Below are positions 43,571 to 52,290 of a DNA stretch of 64,000 nucleotides, in pieces. The DNA is from Cellulosimicrobium sp. Marseille-Q4280 (GTDB lineage Bacteria > Actinomycetota > Actinomycetes > Actinomycetales > Cellulomonadaceae), in contig NZ_CALPBY010000003.1 of assembly GCF_943181405.1 (NCBI RefSeq), positions 434,001-498,000 of the forward strand, in the 5' to 3' direction. The notes beneath the pieces are model-generated. The model saw nothing but the letters and a program-made list of their open reading frames with translations, ran no database searches and had not been told where the DNA came from. Made by a program: the position numbers and the translations under genes. Within the stretch, counting starts at the first letter, position 1. Every line of letters begins with the position of its first letter.

Positions 43571-44986
43571 ATGACCTTCCTGTCCCTCCTCCTCGGACTC
43601 CTCGTGGTCCTCGCGATCACCGCCGCGACGGCGTACTTCGTCGCCCAGGAGTTCGCCTACATGACCGTCGACCGGTCACGGCTCGGCGCGAAGGCCGCCG
43701 CGGGCGACGAGTCCGCGCGACGCGCGCTCGCCGTGACCCGGCGCACCTCCTTCGTCCTGTCCGGCGCGCAGCTCGGCATCACGGTGACCGGGCTGCTCGT
43801 CGGCTACGTCGCCGAGCCCCTGATCGGCGAGTCCCTCGGCACCATGCTCGGCGGCGTCGGTGTCCCGAGCGGGGTCGGCGTCGCCGTGGGCACCGTGCTC
43901 GCCCTCGTGCTGTCGACCATCATCCAGATGCTCTTCGGCGAGCTGTTCCCGAAGAACCTGGCCATCGCACGGCCCGAGCCGCTCGCGCGCGGGCTCGCCC
44001 GCTCGACGACCGCCTACCTCACGGTGTTCGGCTGGCTCATCGCCGTGTTCGACAAGGCGTCCAACGCGCTCCTGCGCCTGCTGAAGATCGAGCCCGTGCA
44101 CGACGTCGACAGCACCGCCACGGCGCGCGACCTCGAGCACATCGTCGCGGAGTCGCGCGAGAGCGGCGACCTGCCCGACGAGCTGTCCGTGCTCCTCGAC
44201 CGGATCCTCGACTTCCCCCACCAGGACGTCGAGCACGCCATGATCCCCCGCTCGCGCGTCGGGACGGTCCGGCCGGAGGCCACGGTGGCCGAGGTGCGCG
44301 AGCTCATGGCGCACGCGCACACGCGCTACCCCGTGGTCGACGAGACGGACCAGCCGCTGGGCGTCGTCCAGCTCGCCGACCTGCTCGCCACGTCGCTGCC
44401 CGACGACGCCCCGGTCACCGACCTGATGCGTCCCGCCGTGGTCCTGCCCACCGTGATGATGCTGCCCGACGCGCTCGCGCAGCTCACGAGCACGCGCAAC
44501 CAGCTCGCGTGCGTCATCGACGAGTACGGCGGGTTCACGGGCGTCCTGACGCTCGAGGACCTGGCCGAGGAGGTCGTCGGGGAGATCACCGACGAGCACG
44601 ACCCCGAGCAGCCCGTCACGGTGACCGCCGAGGACGACGACGTGTGGATCATGGGCGGCGACGTCCACCTCGACGAGGCGGAGCGCGCCATCGGGCACGA
44701 CCTGCCGCGCGGCGACCACGAGACCGTCTCCGGGCTCCTCATCGCGCAGCACGGTGCGCTGCCGCGGGCCGGCGAGACCATCGAGGTACCGCTCCCCCTC
44801 GACCCGGCCGACCTCGTCCACGACGAGCCGGTCACGCGCACGCTCGTCGTCGACGTCCTGTCGGTCGAGCGCCACGTCCCGCACCTCGTGCGGGTGCGGC
44901 TCGAGGAGCACCGCGGCGACGAGCCCGACGAGAGACCCACGACCGCCGCGGACCCGCGGGCGATCGCCGAGGAGGAGACCCGATGA
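43571..44986 (+). CDS. CNNM/HlyC-CorC family membrane protein with CBS pair
   Basis: 471 residues from the ATG at 43571 (a GTG directly before it is possible). An N-terminal DUF21/CNNM membrane domain (about 1-190; FVAQEFAYMTVDRSRL, LFGELFPKNLAIARPEPLAR) is followed by a CBS pair (about 215-335; MIPRSRVGTVRPEATVAEVR, IDEYGGFTGVLTLEDLAEEV) and a CorC_HlyC domain. The family is implicated in Mg2+ or Co2+ efflux and resistance. It overlaps the next gene, a shorter relative, by 4 bp (ATGA), so the two may form a heteromer. Confidence 0.93.
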   Translation: MTFLSLLLGLLVVLAITAATAYFVAQEFAYMTVDRSRLGAKAAAGDESARRALAVTRRTSFVLSGAQLGITVTGLLVGYVAEPLIGESLGTMLGGVGVPSGVGVAVGTVLALVLSTIIQMLFGELFPKNLAIARPEPLARGLARSTTAYLTVFGWLIAVFDKASNALLRLLKIEPVHDVDSTATARDLEHIVAESRESGDLPDELSVLLDRILDFPHQDVEHAMIPRSRVGTVRPEATVAEVRELMAHAHTRYPVVDETDQPLGVVQLADLLATSLPDDAPVTDLMRPAVVLPTVMMLPDALAQLTSTRNQLACVIDEYGGFTGVLTLEDLAEEVVGEITDEHDPEQPVTVTAEDDDVWIMGGDVHLDEAERAIGHDLPRGDHETVSGLLIAQHGALPRAGETIEVPLPLDPADLVHDEPVTRTLVVDVLSVERHVPHLVRVRLEEHRGDEPDERPTTAADPRAIAEEETR

Positions 44987-46011
44987 GCAACCCCGGGGTC
45001 GTCGTCGCGGCGACCGTCGCGATCATCGCGCTCAGCGCGTTCTTCGTCGCCGTGGAGTTCGCGCTCCTCGGCGCCAAGCGGCACCGTCTCGAGGACGCCG
45101 CGGCGACCAGCCGCGCGGCCCGGGCGGCGCTGCGCAGCTCGAACGAGCTGACGCTCCTCATGGCGGGCGCGCAGCTCGGCATCACGGCGTGCACGCTCGC
45201 GCTCGGCGCGATCACCAAGCCCGCCGTCCACCACTGGCTCACCCCCGTGTTCGAGACGTGGGGCGCCCCGCTGTGGGTCGCCGACGTCGCGGGCTTCGTG
45301 CTCGCGCTGATCATCGTGACGTTCCTGCACCTCGTGATCGGCGAGATGGCACCGAAGTCCTGGGCGATCGCCCACCCGGAGCGGTCGGCGACGCTGCTCG
45401 CGCTCCCGATGCGCGGGTTCATGTGGGCGTTCCGCCCGCTGCTGCGCTGGCTCAACGCGCTCGCGAACCGGTGCGTCCGTGCCGTCGGCGTCGAGCCGGT
45501 GGAGAACGTCGAGGGCGGCGGCCAGGATCCGGCCACGCTGCGCCACCTGGTGGAGCACTCGGCGAACGTGGGCGCGCTCGAGGCGTCGTACCGGGTGCAG
45601 ATCTCCGGTGCGCTCGAGCTCGAGACGCTCACGGTGGACGCGCTCGTCCCGGAGGGCGCCGGACCGACGTCCGTCCCGTCGGACGCCACGGCGTCCGACG
45701 TGCGCGCCGCGTCGGCCCGCTCCGGCCACCTGCGGATCCTCCTGCAGAACGGCAGCGCGGTCCCGCGCGTCGTGCACGTGCGCGACACGCTGGTCGAGCC
45801 GGACGACCGTCCCGCGCGCGAGCTCACCCGGCCGGGCTTCGTGCTCGAGTCCGGCACGACGGTGTACGCCGCGCTCGCGCGCATGCGCGAGTCGAGCGAG
45901 CAGCTCGCGATGGTCATGGACGGCGACCGGTTCGTCGGGGTCGTGACCCTCGCCGACGTGCTGCGCCGGATCCTCCCGCACCCCGAGGAGCCGGTCGCGG
46001 TGCTCTCCTGA
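44983..46011 (+). CDS. CNNM/CBS family membrane protein (short form)
   Basis: 342 residues from the ATG at 44983. A DUF21 membrane domain (FFVAVEFALLGAKRHRLEDA, LHLVIGEMAPKSWAIAHPER) and a CBS pair (about 215-340, ending VTLADVLRRILPHPEEP) are present, but the C-terminal CorC_HlyC domain of its upstream neighbour is missing. Such long-short pairs recur side by side in actinobacteria. Its stop is followed by the terminator at 46028-46066. Confidence 0.92.
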   Translation: MSNPGVVVAATVAIIALSAFFVAVEFALLGAKRHRLEDAAATSRAARAALRSSNELTLLMAGAQLGITACTLALGAITKPAVHHWLTPVFETWGAPLWVADVAGFVLALIIVTFLHLVIGEMAPKSWAIAHPERSATLLALPMRGFMWAFRPLLRWLNALANRCVRAVGVEPVENVEGGGQDPATLRHLVEHSANVGALEASYRVQISGALELETLTVDALVPEGAGPTSVPSDATASDVRAASARSGHLRILLQNGSAVPRVVHVRDTLVEPDDRPARELTRPGFVLESGTTVYAALARMRESSEQLAMVMDGDRFVGVVTLADVLRRILPHPEEPVAVLS

Positions 46012-46027
46012 CGCCACGGAGGGTGTG

Positions 46028-46066
46028 ACGAGGGGCCTCGGCGGTCGGACCGCCGGGGCCCTTCGT
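46028..46066 (+). terminator. Terminator after the CNNM gene pair
   Basis: A long hairpin, ACGAGGGGCC...CGGCGGT with ACCGCCG...GGCCCTTCGT around CGG, 16 bp past the stop; the outer stem has one A-G mismatch. Confidence 0.75.
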
Positions 46067-46092
46067 CGTGCTCCCGGCACGCACCGTTCCTC

Positions 46093-46121
46093 TTGACGAG
46101 GGAAAACCCTTTCCTTAGCCT
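46093..46121 (+). promoter_or_regulatory. Promoter of the secreted sugar dehydrogenase gene with internal operator-like repeat
   Basis: -35 TTGACG (46093-46098), a 17-bp spacer and -10 TAGCCT (46116-46121). The spacer contains GGAAAACCCTTTCC (46101-46114), an imperfect palindrome like LacI-family sugar-repressor sites, placed where a bound repressor would block polymerase. Confidence 0.65.
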
Positions 46122-46130
46122 GCGAGGAGT

Positions 46131-46150
46131 CGTGCACACCGACGTGCACG
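46131..46150 (+). promoter_or_regulatory. 7-bp inverted repeat just after the predicted transcription start
   Basis: CGTGCAC-ACCGAC-GTGCACG. It lies within a few bases of the expected start near 46128, so it could be a second operator or a 5' hairpin on the mRNA. Confidence 0.5.
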
Positions 46151-46262
46151 ACCCGACAGGAGAAGCGAACCTCGGCGACCCCGTGGCGGACGTGGCGACG
46201 CGCACGCGACCCGGACGACCGTGGCGCGGCGGTGCGCACCCTCCGACGAAGTGGAGCAGACG

Positions 46263-49200
46263 ATGACGTCTACGCAGTCGAGTCGCCGAGGAAGAGCGGT
46301 CCTCTCGCTCTCCCTCGCGACGGTCCTGGGAGCGACCCTCCTCGTGCCACCGGCAGCCGCGGTGGTGGCCGACGAGGAGTTCACGGAGATCCTCAGCTTC
46401 GAGACCTACGAGCGCAGGGCGCTGACGGGCCAGGACGGGTGGTCGGCCTCCACGGCGGCCCAGGTCGTCGCCGACCCGCTCAACGCGAACAACCAGGTCC
46501 TCGAGATGGTCGGCGGGGGCCAGCGGGCCCATCGCGCCGTCCCGGGGATCGCCGAGGGCGACACCGGCACCGTGTTCTTCCGCTTCATGCGGACCGGGAG
46601 CGTCGACACGTCGTTCGGCATCACCGACGTCGACGCGCCGTCCGACTACGTGAACAGCCGCGCCTACGTCAACAACCAGAACAACGACGTCATGCTCGTC
46701 CGCGACGGTGGGGGCTTCAAGCCCGCCGGCGTGTGGTCGCGCGACACGTGGCAGTGCGTGTGGATCGTCGCCGACAACGCGACGGACAAGGTCGCCGTCT
46801 ACAGCCAGGGCGGGCCGTACGACGAGATCACGCGGCTCCCCGAGGGCACCGAGCAGCAGTTCGGGTTCCGCCAGGCCGTCACCGGGGCCCTCGACCGGTT
46901 CTTCTGGATCAACGGGGCCAGCAGCGCGGGACGGCTCATGCTCGACGACGTCGCCGTCGACACCGCGGGCGAGAACCTGGCGATCCCGACGGGGAACCCC
47001 GCCGACTGCGCCGCGGGCGGCACCACGCCGAGCGAGCCGCTGCTCAACCCTCTGCCCGACCCCGCACCCTCGGCGCTGGGCATCGAGGTCACCGAGCTCG
47101 CCCAGCTGCCGGAGTCGACGACGACGCCCGCGACCCAGGACCAGCGCCTGGTGCGGCACAACCGCATCACGCACCTCGACGAGATCCCCGACGGGTCCGG
47201 GCGGCTGATGCTGCCCGACAACAACGCCGTCCTCTACACGGTCGACAAGGACTCGGGCGAGCACGTGCCGTACCTGGACGTCCGGCAGGCGTTCCTCGAC
47301 AACTTCCACAACAGCGCCGGCCTCGGCACGGGCCTCGGCTCGGCCGAGTTCCACCCGGAGTTCGCCGAGAACGGGAAGTTCTACACGGTCCACACCGAGG
47401 CGGGCACCGCGCTGACGCAGGACACCCCGGACTTCCCGGGCTACGGCAACACGGCGTTCCACAGCGTCGTCACCGAGTGGACCGCGACGGACCCGTCCGC
47501 CGAGGTCTTCGAGGGCACGAGCCGCGAGGTCCTGCGCGTGCCGTTCGCCGGGCGGGTGCACACCGTGCAGCAGATCGCGTTCAACCCGACCGTCGAGCCG
47601 GGCGACGCCGACTACGGCAACCTCTACGTCCTCGTCGGCGACGGCGGCAACGGCGTGGGCAACGGCAATCCCCAGAACCTCGCGACCCCCCAGGGCAAGG
47701 TCTTCCGCATCGACCCGCTGGGTGACGACAGCACCAACGGGCGGTACGGCATCCCCGACGACAACCCGTTCCTCGACGAGCCGGGCGCGCTGCCCGAGAT
47801 CTACGCCGTGGGCCTGCGCGACCCGCACCGCATCAGCTGGGACCCCGAGGGCGACCACACGATGTACCTGGGCCACATCGGCGAGTGGCAGGTCGAGTCC
47901 GTCTACGCGGTCGAGCCCGGGGACAACTTCGGCTGGTCCGTGCGCGAAGGGTCCTTCGTCGCGGACAACCGGCAGATCTACCCGCTGCCGGCGGACGACG
48001 CCGAGCGGTTCGACTTCACCTATCCGGTCGCGGCCTACGACCACAACCGCGACCCCGGTCAGACCGGTGACGCGGGCGTCGCGCTCAACGGCGGTTTCGT
48101 CTACCGCGGCGACATCCCCGAGCTGCAGGGCCGGTACCTGTTCACGGACCTCGTCCGCGGCTGGGTGCTCGCGACCGAGGCCGACGAGATGGTGCGCAAC
48201 GACGGCGACCTCGAGGACCTCGCGGAGATCGAACACCTGCGGGTGTTCCAGGACGGCGAGGAGACGACCTTCCAGGAGCTCGTCGGCGACCAGCGCGTCG
48301 ACCTGCGGTTCGGGTCCGACGCCGACGGCGAGCTGTACCTGATCTCCAAGGCGAACGGGAAGATCTGGAAGGTCACCGGTGCCCGGCACGCCGGCGCGTC
48401 GTCGCCGGTCGCGCTGCCGGAGCTCGCGCCGAACCTCGTCGCGCACTACGACTTCGACCACCCGGCCGAGGGCGCCCCGACGTGGGAGGCCGACCAGGGG
48501 TGGTCGGGCACCGACATCGAGCTCGTCAACGGCGGCGTCGAGATGCGCGTCGCGGACCGCGCCTACCCGGGCGCGGGCGAGGCGCTGCAGACCCAGCAGA
48601 TGAGCCCGCTCACGTCCTCGAACGACGACTGGAAGGCCGGGGTCTACGACGCCGCGGGCGTCGACTCGCTCGGGGCCTTCGCCGGCACCGAGGAGATCTC
48701 GGTCATGGGCTGGTTCAAGCCCACCGGCGAGCACCCTGCGCTGAACTCCGGCACGGCGAACCCCGACGACCGGTACAACGCCATCGGCCTGGCCGGTGTG
48801 CTGACGGGGACCTCCGACGGCCACGCGGTGCGCGCGCTCCTCGAGGTCATCACCGTCGACGGCGAGCTCAAGCTGGTCGCCCTCGGGCGGCGCGTCGACG
48901 GTGCGGGGTCCTGGACCTTCGCGGCCGACCTGCCGTGGGACCAGATCCTCGAGCGGAACACCTGGGTCCACCTCGCGGCGACGTTCGACTTCGCGGGCGG
49001 CGAGATGAAGCTGTACATGAACGGCGAGGAGCTCGCCGGCCGCTACACGGCCGCCAACCCCTGGGGGGCGGGGGCCACGTCCCCGACCGACCCGGCGGGC
49101 CTCAAGATCGGGGGCAGCTTCCCGCAGGACACGCGGGAGGCCAACCCGTTCCACGGGCGGATGGACGACCTCATGTTCCTCGACACCGTCCCGACGCCCG

Positions 49201-50162
49201 AGCAGGTCGCCGCGCAGTACGCGCTGTTCGGCGCCGTGCCCGTGGAACCGCCCGCACCGCCGTCGTGCGCGCCGGCGGGCGAGCAGGTCACCGACGTCAT
49301 GGGGGCCGAGAGCTGGGCTCCCCGGACGCCGGCCAAGTGGCAGTTCCCGGGCGAGGAGATCGTGCTCGCCGAGGTCGGGGACAACCCGAACGACGGCATC
49401 CGCCGGCCGTTCGAGTACGCGGTGCTCACCGAGGGGCCCGAGCTGGGCTCGTTCGCGCTCGACGCCGAGGTCCGGCTCGACGCGCCGGCGTCGGTCAACA
49501 ACCGGGACGTCATCGTCGTGTTCGGGTGGCAGTCGGACACCGAGTACTACTACGCCCACCTCTCGCAGGACAACACGATCTACGCCCACAACGGCATCTT
49601 CAAGGTCGACGGCAAGGACCGGGAGCGGATCGACGACCAGTGGGACGGGGCGGTCGGCGCGCCGCCGGCGGTCACCGACGAGGAGTGGCACGACGTGCGC
49701 GTCGTGCGCTGCGCGGACAGCGGAGACATCGCCGTCTACGTCGACGGGCTCGACACGCCGCTCCTCACCGCGAACGACACGACGTTCACCGAGGGCCGGG
49801 TCGGGTTCGGCTCGTTCGACAATACCGGCCGGCTGCGCGACCTCACGGTCACCGCGGCGGAGGACCCGGCCGAGGTCGAGCTGGACATCGAGGTCTCGCC
49901 GCGCTGCCTCGCCGGACGGGTGTACCTCGCGGTCGCCGCGACGAACGCGAGCGACGTGCCGGCGGACGTGACGCTCTCGACGGCGTTCGGCAGCCGGACG
50001 GTCGCGGACGTCGCACCGGGTGCATCGGCGTACCAGGCCTTCGCGGTGCGCGCGCAGTCCCTCGCGGCCGGGTCCGTCACGGTCTCGGCCGAGGCGACCG
50101 TCGACGGCGAGGAGGTGTCGTCGGAGGTGGTCGTGGAGCACGGCGCGCACACCTGCGGGTGA
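46263..50162 (+). CDS. Large secreted PQQ-type sugar dehydrogenase with LamG-like domains
   Basis: 1299 residues from the ATG at 46263. Residues 1-34 form a signal peptide (SLSLATVLGATLLVPPAAAV); no lipobox or sorting signal is seen, so it is probably released. Domains in order: a LamG-like jelly roll (about 40-240), a glucose/sorbosone-dehydrogenase six-bladed propeller (about 275-720, with VGDGGNGVGNGNP, AVGLRDPHRISWD and GGFVYRGDIPELQGRYLFTD), a second LamG domain (about 723-985), a third (about 1010-1195) and a beta-sandwich C-terminus. It likely oxidizes a sugar outside the cell while the lectin-like domains hold polysaccharide. PQQ dependence is inferred from the family. It has its own promoter, a sugar-repressor-like site and a terminator. 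Confidence 0.85.
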   Translation: MTSTQSSRRGRAVLSLSLATVLGATLLVPPAAAVVADEEFTEILSFETYERRALTGQDGWSASTAAQVVADPLNANNQVLEMVGGGQRAHRAVPGIAEGDTGTVFFRFMRTGSVDTSFGITDVDAPSDYVNSRAYVNNQNNDVMLVRDGGGFKPAGVWSRDTWQCVWIVADNATDKVAVYSQGGPYDEITRLPEGTEQQFGFRQAVTGALDRFFWINGASSAGRLMLDDVAVDTAGENLAIPTGNPADCAAGGTTPSEPLLNPLPDPAPSALGIEVTELAQLPESTTTPATQDQRLVRHNRITHLDEIPDGSGRLMLPDNNAVLYTVDKDSGEHVPYLDVRQAFLDNFHNSAGLGTGLGSAEFHPEFAENGKFYTVHTEAGTALTQDTPDFPGYGNTAFHSVVTEWTATDPSAEVFEGTSREVLRVPFAGRVHTVQQIAFNPTVEPGDADYGNLYVLVGDGGNGVGNGNPQNLATPQGKVFRIDPLGDDSTNGRYGIPDDNPFLDEPGALPEIYAVGLRDPHRISWDPEGDHTMYLGHIGEWQVESVYAVEPGDNFGWSVREGSFVADNRQIYPLPADDAERFDFTYPVAAYDHNRDPGQTGDAGVALNGGFVYRGDIPELQGRYLFTDLVRGWVLATEADEMVRNDGDLEDLAEIEHLRVFQDGEETTFQELVGDQRVDLRFGSDADGELYLISKANGKIWKVTGARHAGASSPVALPELAPNLVAHYDFDHPAEGAPTWEADQGWSGTDIELVNGGVEMRVADRAYPGAGEALQTQQMSPLTSSNDDWKAGVYDAAGVDSLGAFAGTEEISVMGWFKPTGEHPALNSGTANPDDRYNAIGLAGVLTGTSDGHAVRALLEVITVDGELKLVALGRRVDGAGSWTFAADLPWDQILERNTWVHLAATFDFAGGEMKLYMNGEELAGRYTAANPWGAGATSPTDPAGLKIGGSFPQDTREANPFHGRMDDLMFLDTVPTPEQVAAQYALFGAVPVEPPAPPSCAPAGEQVTDVMGAESWAPRTPAKWQFPGEEIVLAEVGDNPNDGIRRPFEYAVLTEGPELGSFALDAEVRLDAPASVNNRDVIVVFGWQSDTEYYYAHLSQDNTIYAHNGIFKVDGKDRERIDDQWDGAVGAPPAVTDEEWHDVRVVRCADSGDIAVYVDGLDTPLLTANDTTFTEGRVGFGSFDNTGRLRDLTVTAAEDPAEVELDIEVSPRCLAGRVYLAVAATNASDVPADVTLSTAFGSRTVADVAPGASAYQAFAVRAQSLAAGSVTVSAEATVDGEEVSSEVVVEHGAHTCG

Positions 50163-50183
50163 TCGCCGTGGCCTGACGTGTGG

Positions 50184-50213
50184 GGGGTGTGCGCGTGCGC
50201 TCGCGCACACCCC
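50184..50213 (+). terminator. Terminator of the secreted dehydrogenase; left edge of accessory DNA
   Basis: A perfect 12-bp stem, GGGGTGTGCGCG with CGCGCACACCCC around TGCGCT, followed by TCTGTCTT, 22 bp after the stop codon. Mobilization DNA begins immediately downstream. Confidence 0.85.
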
Positions 50214-50257
50214 TCTGTCTTCGGACCGCACCGGCCGACCGACAGCACCGCGACGAG

Positions 50258-50572
50258 GTGAAGGTCACGCCCGAGGACGAGGGCATGCTGCTTCGGCTGG
50301 CGCACGAGCGGCGCGTGACCGTGCCGCGTCTTCTCGTGGAATCGGCGCTGGCGTCTGGCACGTCGGAGACCCCGACCGAGCGGCGCAACGCGATGGCTCA
50401 GCTCTTCGGTCTGCACCGCCTGTTGGCCGCGGTGTCGAACAACGTCAATCAGATGGCGAAGGCGACCAACGCGACCGGCGAGGTGCAGGACGAGATGGTC
50501 GAGACGCTGCGGGCGGTGCGCCGTCTCGCCGAGCGGATCGACGCGACGATCGACGGGCTGAGTCGGCCGTGA
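50258..50572 (+). CDS. mobC: MobC-like mobilization protein, N-terminally truncated
   Basis: 104 residues from a GTG at 50258. MobC proteins assist the relaxase at the transfer origin. The conserved part is here: VKVTPEDEGMLLRLAHERRV, VPRLLVESAL (ribbon-helix-helix-like), and the C-terminal LLAAVSNNVNQMAKATNATG that typifies actinobacterial MobC, followed by RLAERIDATID. The usual Arg-rich N-terminus is missing. The frame stays open back to a GTG at 50180, but that stretch is the hairpin terminator of the upstream gene, so the junction lies near 50214-50245. The stop shares its last base with the relaxase ATG. Confidence 0.8.
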   Translation: MKVTPEDEGMLLRLAHERRVTVPRLLVESALASGTSETPTERRNAMAQLFGLHRLLAAVSNNVNQMAKATNATGEVQDEMVETLRAVRRLAERIDATIDGLSRP

Positions 50573-52277
50573 TGCCCAACGTCGTCCGGGGCGATCGCAT
50601 GGCCGGACTGATGAGCTACCTTGTCGGACCGGGCCGCTCCAACGAGCACACCGAGCCGCACCTGGTCGCGGGCGACGCGGCGCTGATGGCGTGGCATAAC
50701 GACGACGAGCTCGGGCGCGGCGCGGCTCTGCGGATCGCGCACCATCTGGACCAGCCGCGGACGGCCTACGTGCAGGTGAGCGGCGGTCACGTGTGGCACT
50801 GCTCTCTGTCGCTGCGTGCCGATGAGGGCACGCTGACCGACGAGCAGTGGAACGCGATCGCGAACGATTTCGTGCGCGCGATGGGGTTCGACGACAACGA
50901 GGGCACGAAGGCGCCGTGCCGGTGGGTCGCGGTGCGTCACGGTGTCTCGACGAACGGCAACGACCACATCCACCTTGCCGTGAACCTGGTGCGCGAGGAC
51001 GGCACGAAGGCGTCGGTGCACAACGACTTCCGGCGCGCCCAGACCGCGGTGCGCGCGCTCGAGGTGAAGCACGGCCTGGAGCAGCTGGAGCGGTGCGGGC
51101 GGAGCGCTCGACGCGTGGCTACGACCCCGCCGAGCGCGAGGTTCAGGCGCGTGCACGGGCGCAGGCTAAGTACGAGCGCGCGAGTCGCCTTGAGGGCGGG
51201 CGCGTACCGGCCTGGGCGGCGCTGCCGGGGTCGGACCGACAGGCGCGCGTCGCGGCCGAGCTGCGCACCGACCAGCCCCGGTACCTGCTCGCGCTCAAGG
51301 TGCGCGGGTGCGCGAGCGCGAGCGAGGACGAGGCCGAGTTCGTGCGGCGCATGCGCCGGGCCGGACTGCTGGTCCGTGCCCGGTTCGCGGACGGGCGCAC
51401 GGACGTCGTCACGGGCTACTCGGTGGCCGAGCGGCCACAGGCCGGCGAGCGACCGATCTGGTACGGCGGCGGCCACCTCGCCCGCGACCTGTCCCTGCCC
51501 CGCCTGCGCGACGGGTGGCCCGACACGCCCACCGGCGCCAGCGACGCGGCGGCCGAGTGGAACGCCGCCAAGCGCGGCAGGCGCGTCGTGTCCGCGGGAC
51601 GCGAGACGACCGAGCCGGACCCCGAGATGTGGGCCACGCAGCACGACGAGCTGCGCGCACTGGTGGACCGGTTGCGGTCGGTCCCGGTCGAGGACCGGGA
51701 CACGTGGGCGACCGTCGCACGGCAGACCGCGGGCGCGTTCGCCGCATGGTCGAATGCGACCGAGGAGACTCCCGGCGACCTCGCCGCGGCCGCCGACGCG
51801 CTCTCCCGATCGGCCCAGACGCACCGACGCACCGTGCGCCCGGACAAGGCCGGGACGATCGCCATCTCGGGGGCGGCGATGCTCCTGGCGAGCGCGGCCC
51901 GCGGCGGGCGCGGGACCGTCGCGCAGGCCGCGATGATCCGTCAGCTGCTCCGGCTCACCCAGGCCGTACACGGCGCGGCGATCGCGGCGAAGCAGGAGCG
52001 TCATGCGCGCCTGCTCGCCGAGGACACCCGGGCACGGCTCGTGCGCGTGCGCGAGGCCCTGCCGAGCCTGGCGCCGAGCGGCGGCAGCACGGCGACGGTC
52101 ACCGCGCCGGCGCCGACGACGACGGTGCTCGACCCGCAGGCGCAGGCCGTGCTCGACCGGCTGGGCGCCGGACACACGGACGCGAGCACGACGGCGTCAC
52201 CGCTGCCGGCAGACCTCGAGGCGGCACGCAGGCGGCACACGGTCCAGCCGGGCGCGCAGCGCGGCCCGGAGCGATAG
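50572..52277 (+). pseudogene. MOB relaxase with a -1 frameshift
   Basis: The ATG at 50572 opens a relaxase of the VirD2/MobA kind, which nicks the transfer origin. The first 173 residues include MAGLMSYLVGPGRSNEHTEP (typical N-terminus with a Tyr) and the metal-binding histidine cluster HGVSTNGNDHIHLAVNLVRE. At 51091-51095 the sense shifts frame: CGGTG needs one more G to read on as VRAERSTRGYDPAERE. The second part runs to 52277 (EFVRRMRRAGLLVRARFADG, IWYGGGHLARDLSLPRLRDG) and ends in a Pro/Thr-rich tail. Repaired length is about 568 residues, normal for the family. It may be a true mutation or a sequencing error. Confidence 0.85.
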
Positions 52278-52290
52278 GAGGGGGCAGGTC

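Noticed and set aside
44832-50231. 1799-codon minus-strand open frame opposite the CNNM and sugar-dehydrogenase genes
   Set aside because: It has Arg/Val/Asp-rich composition without any domain, and lies exactly opposite well-supported genes; long antisense frames are expected at this G+C content.
50180-50257. Upstream extension of mobC to a GTG at 50180
   Set aside because: These codons are the terminator hairpin of the upstream gene and do not resemble MobC.
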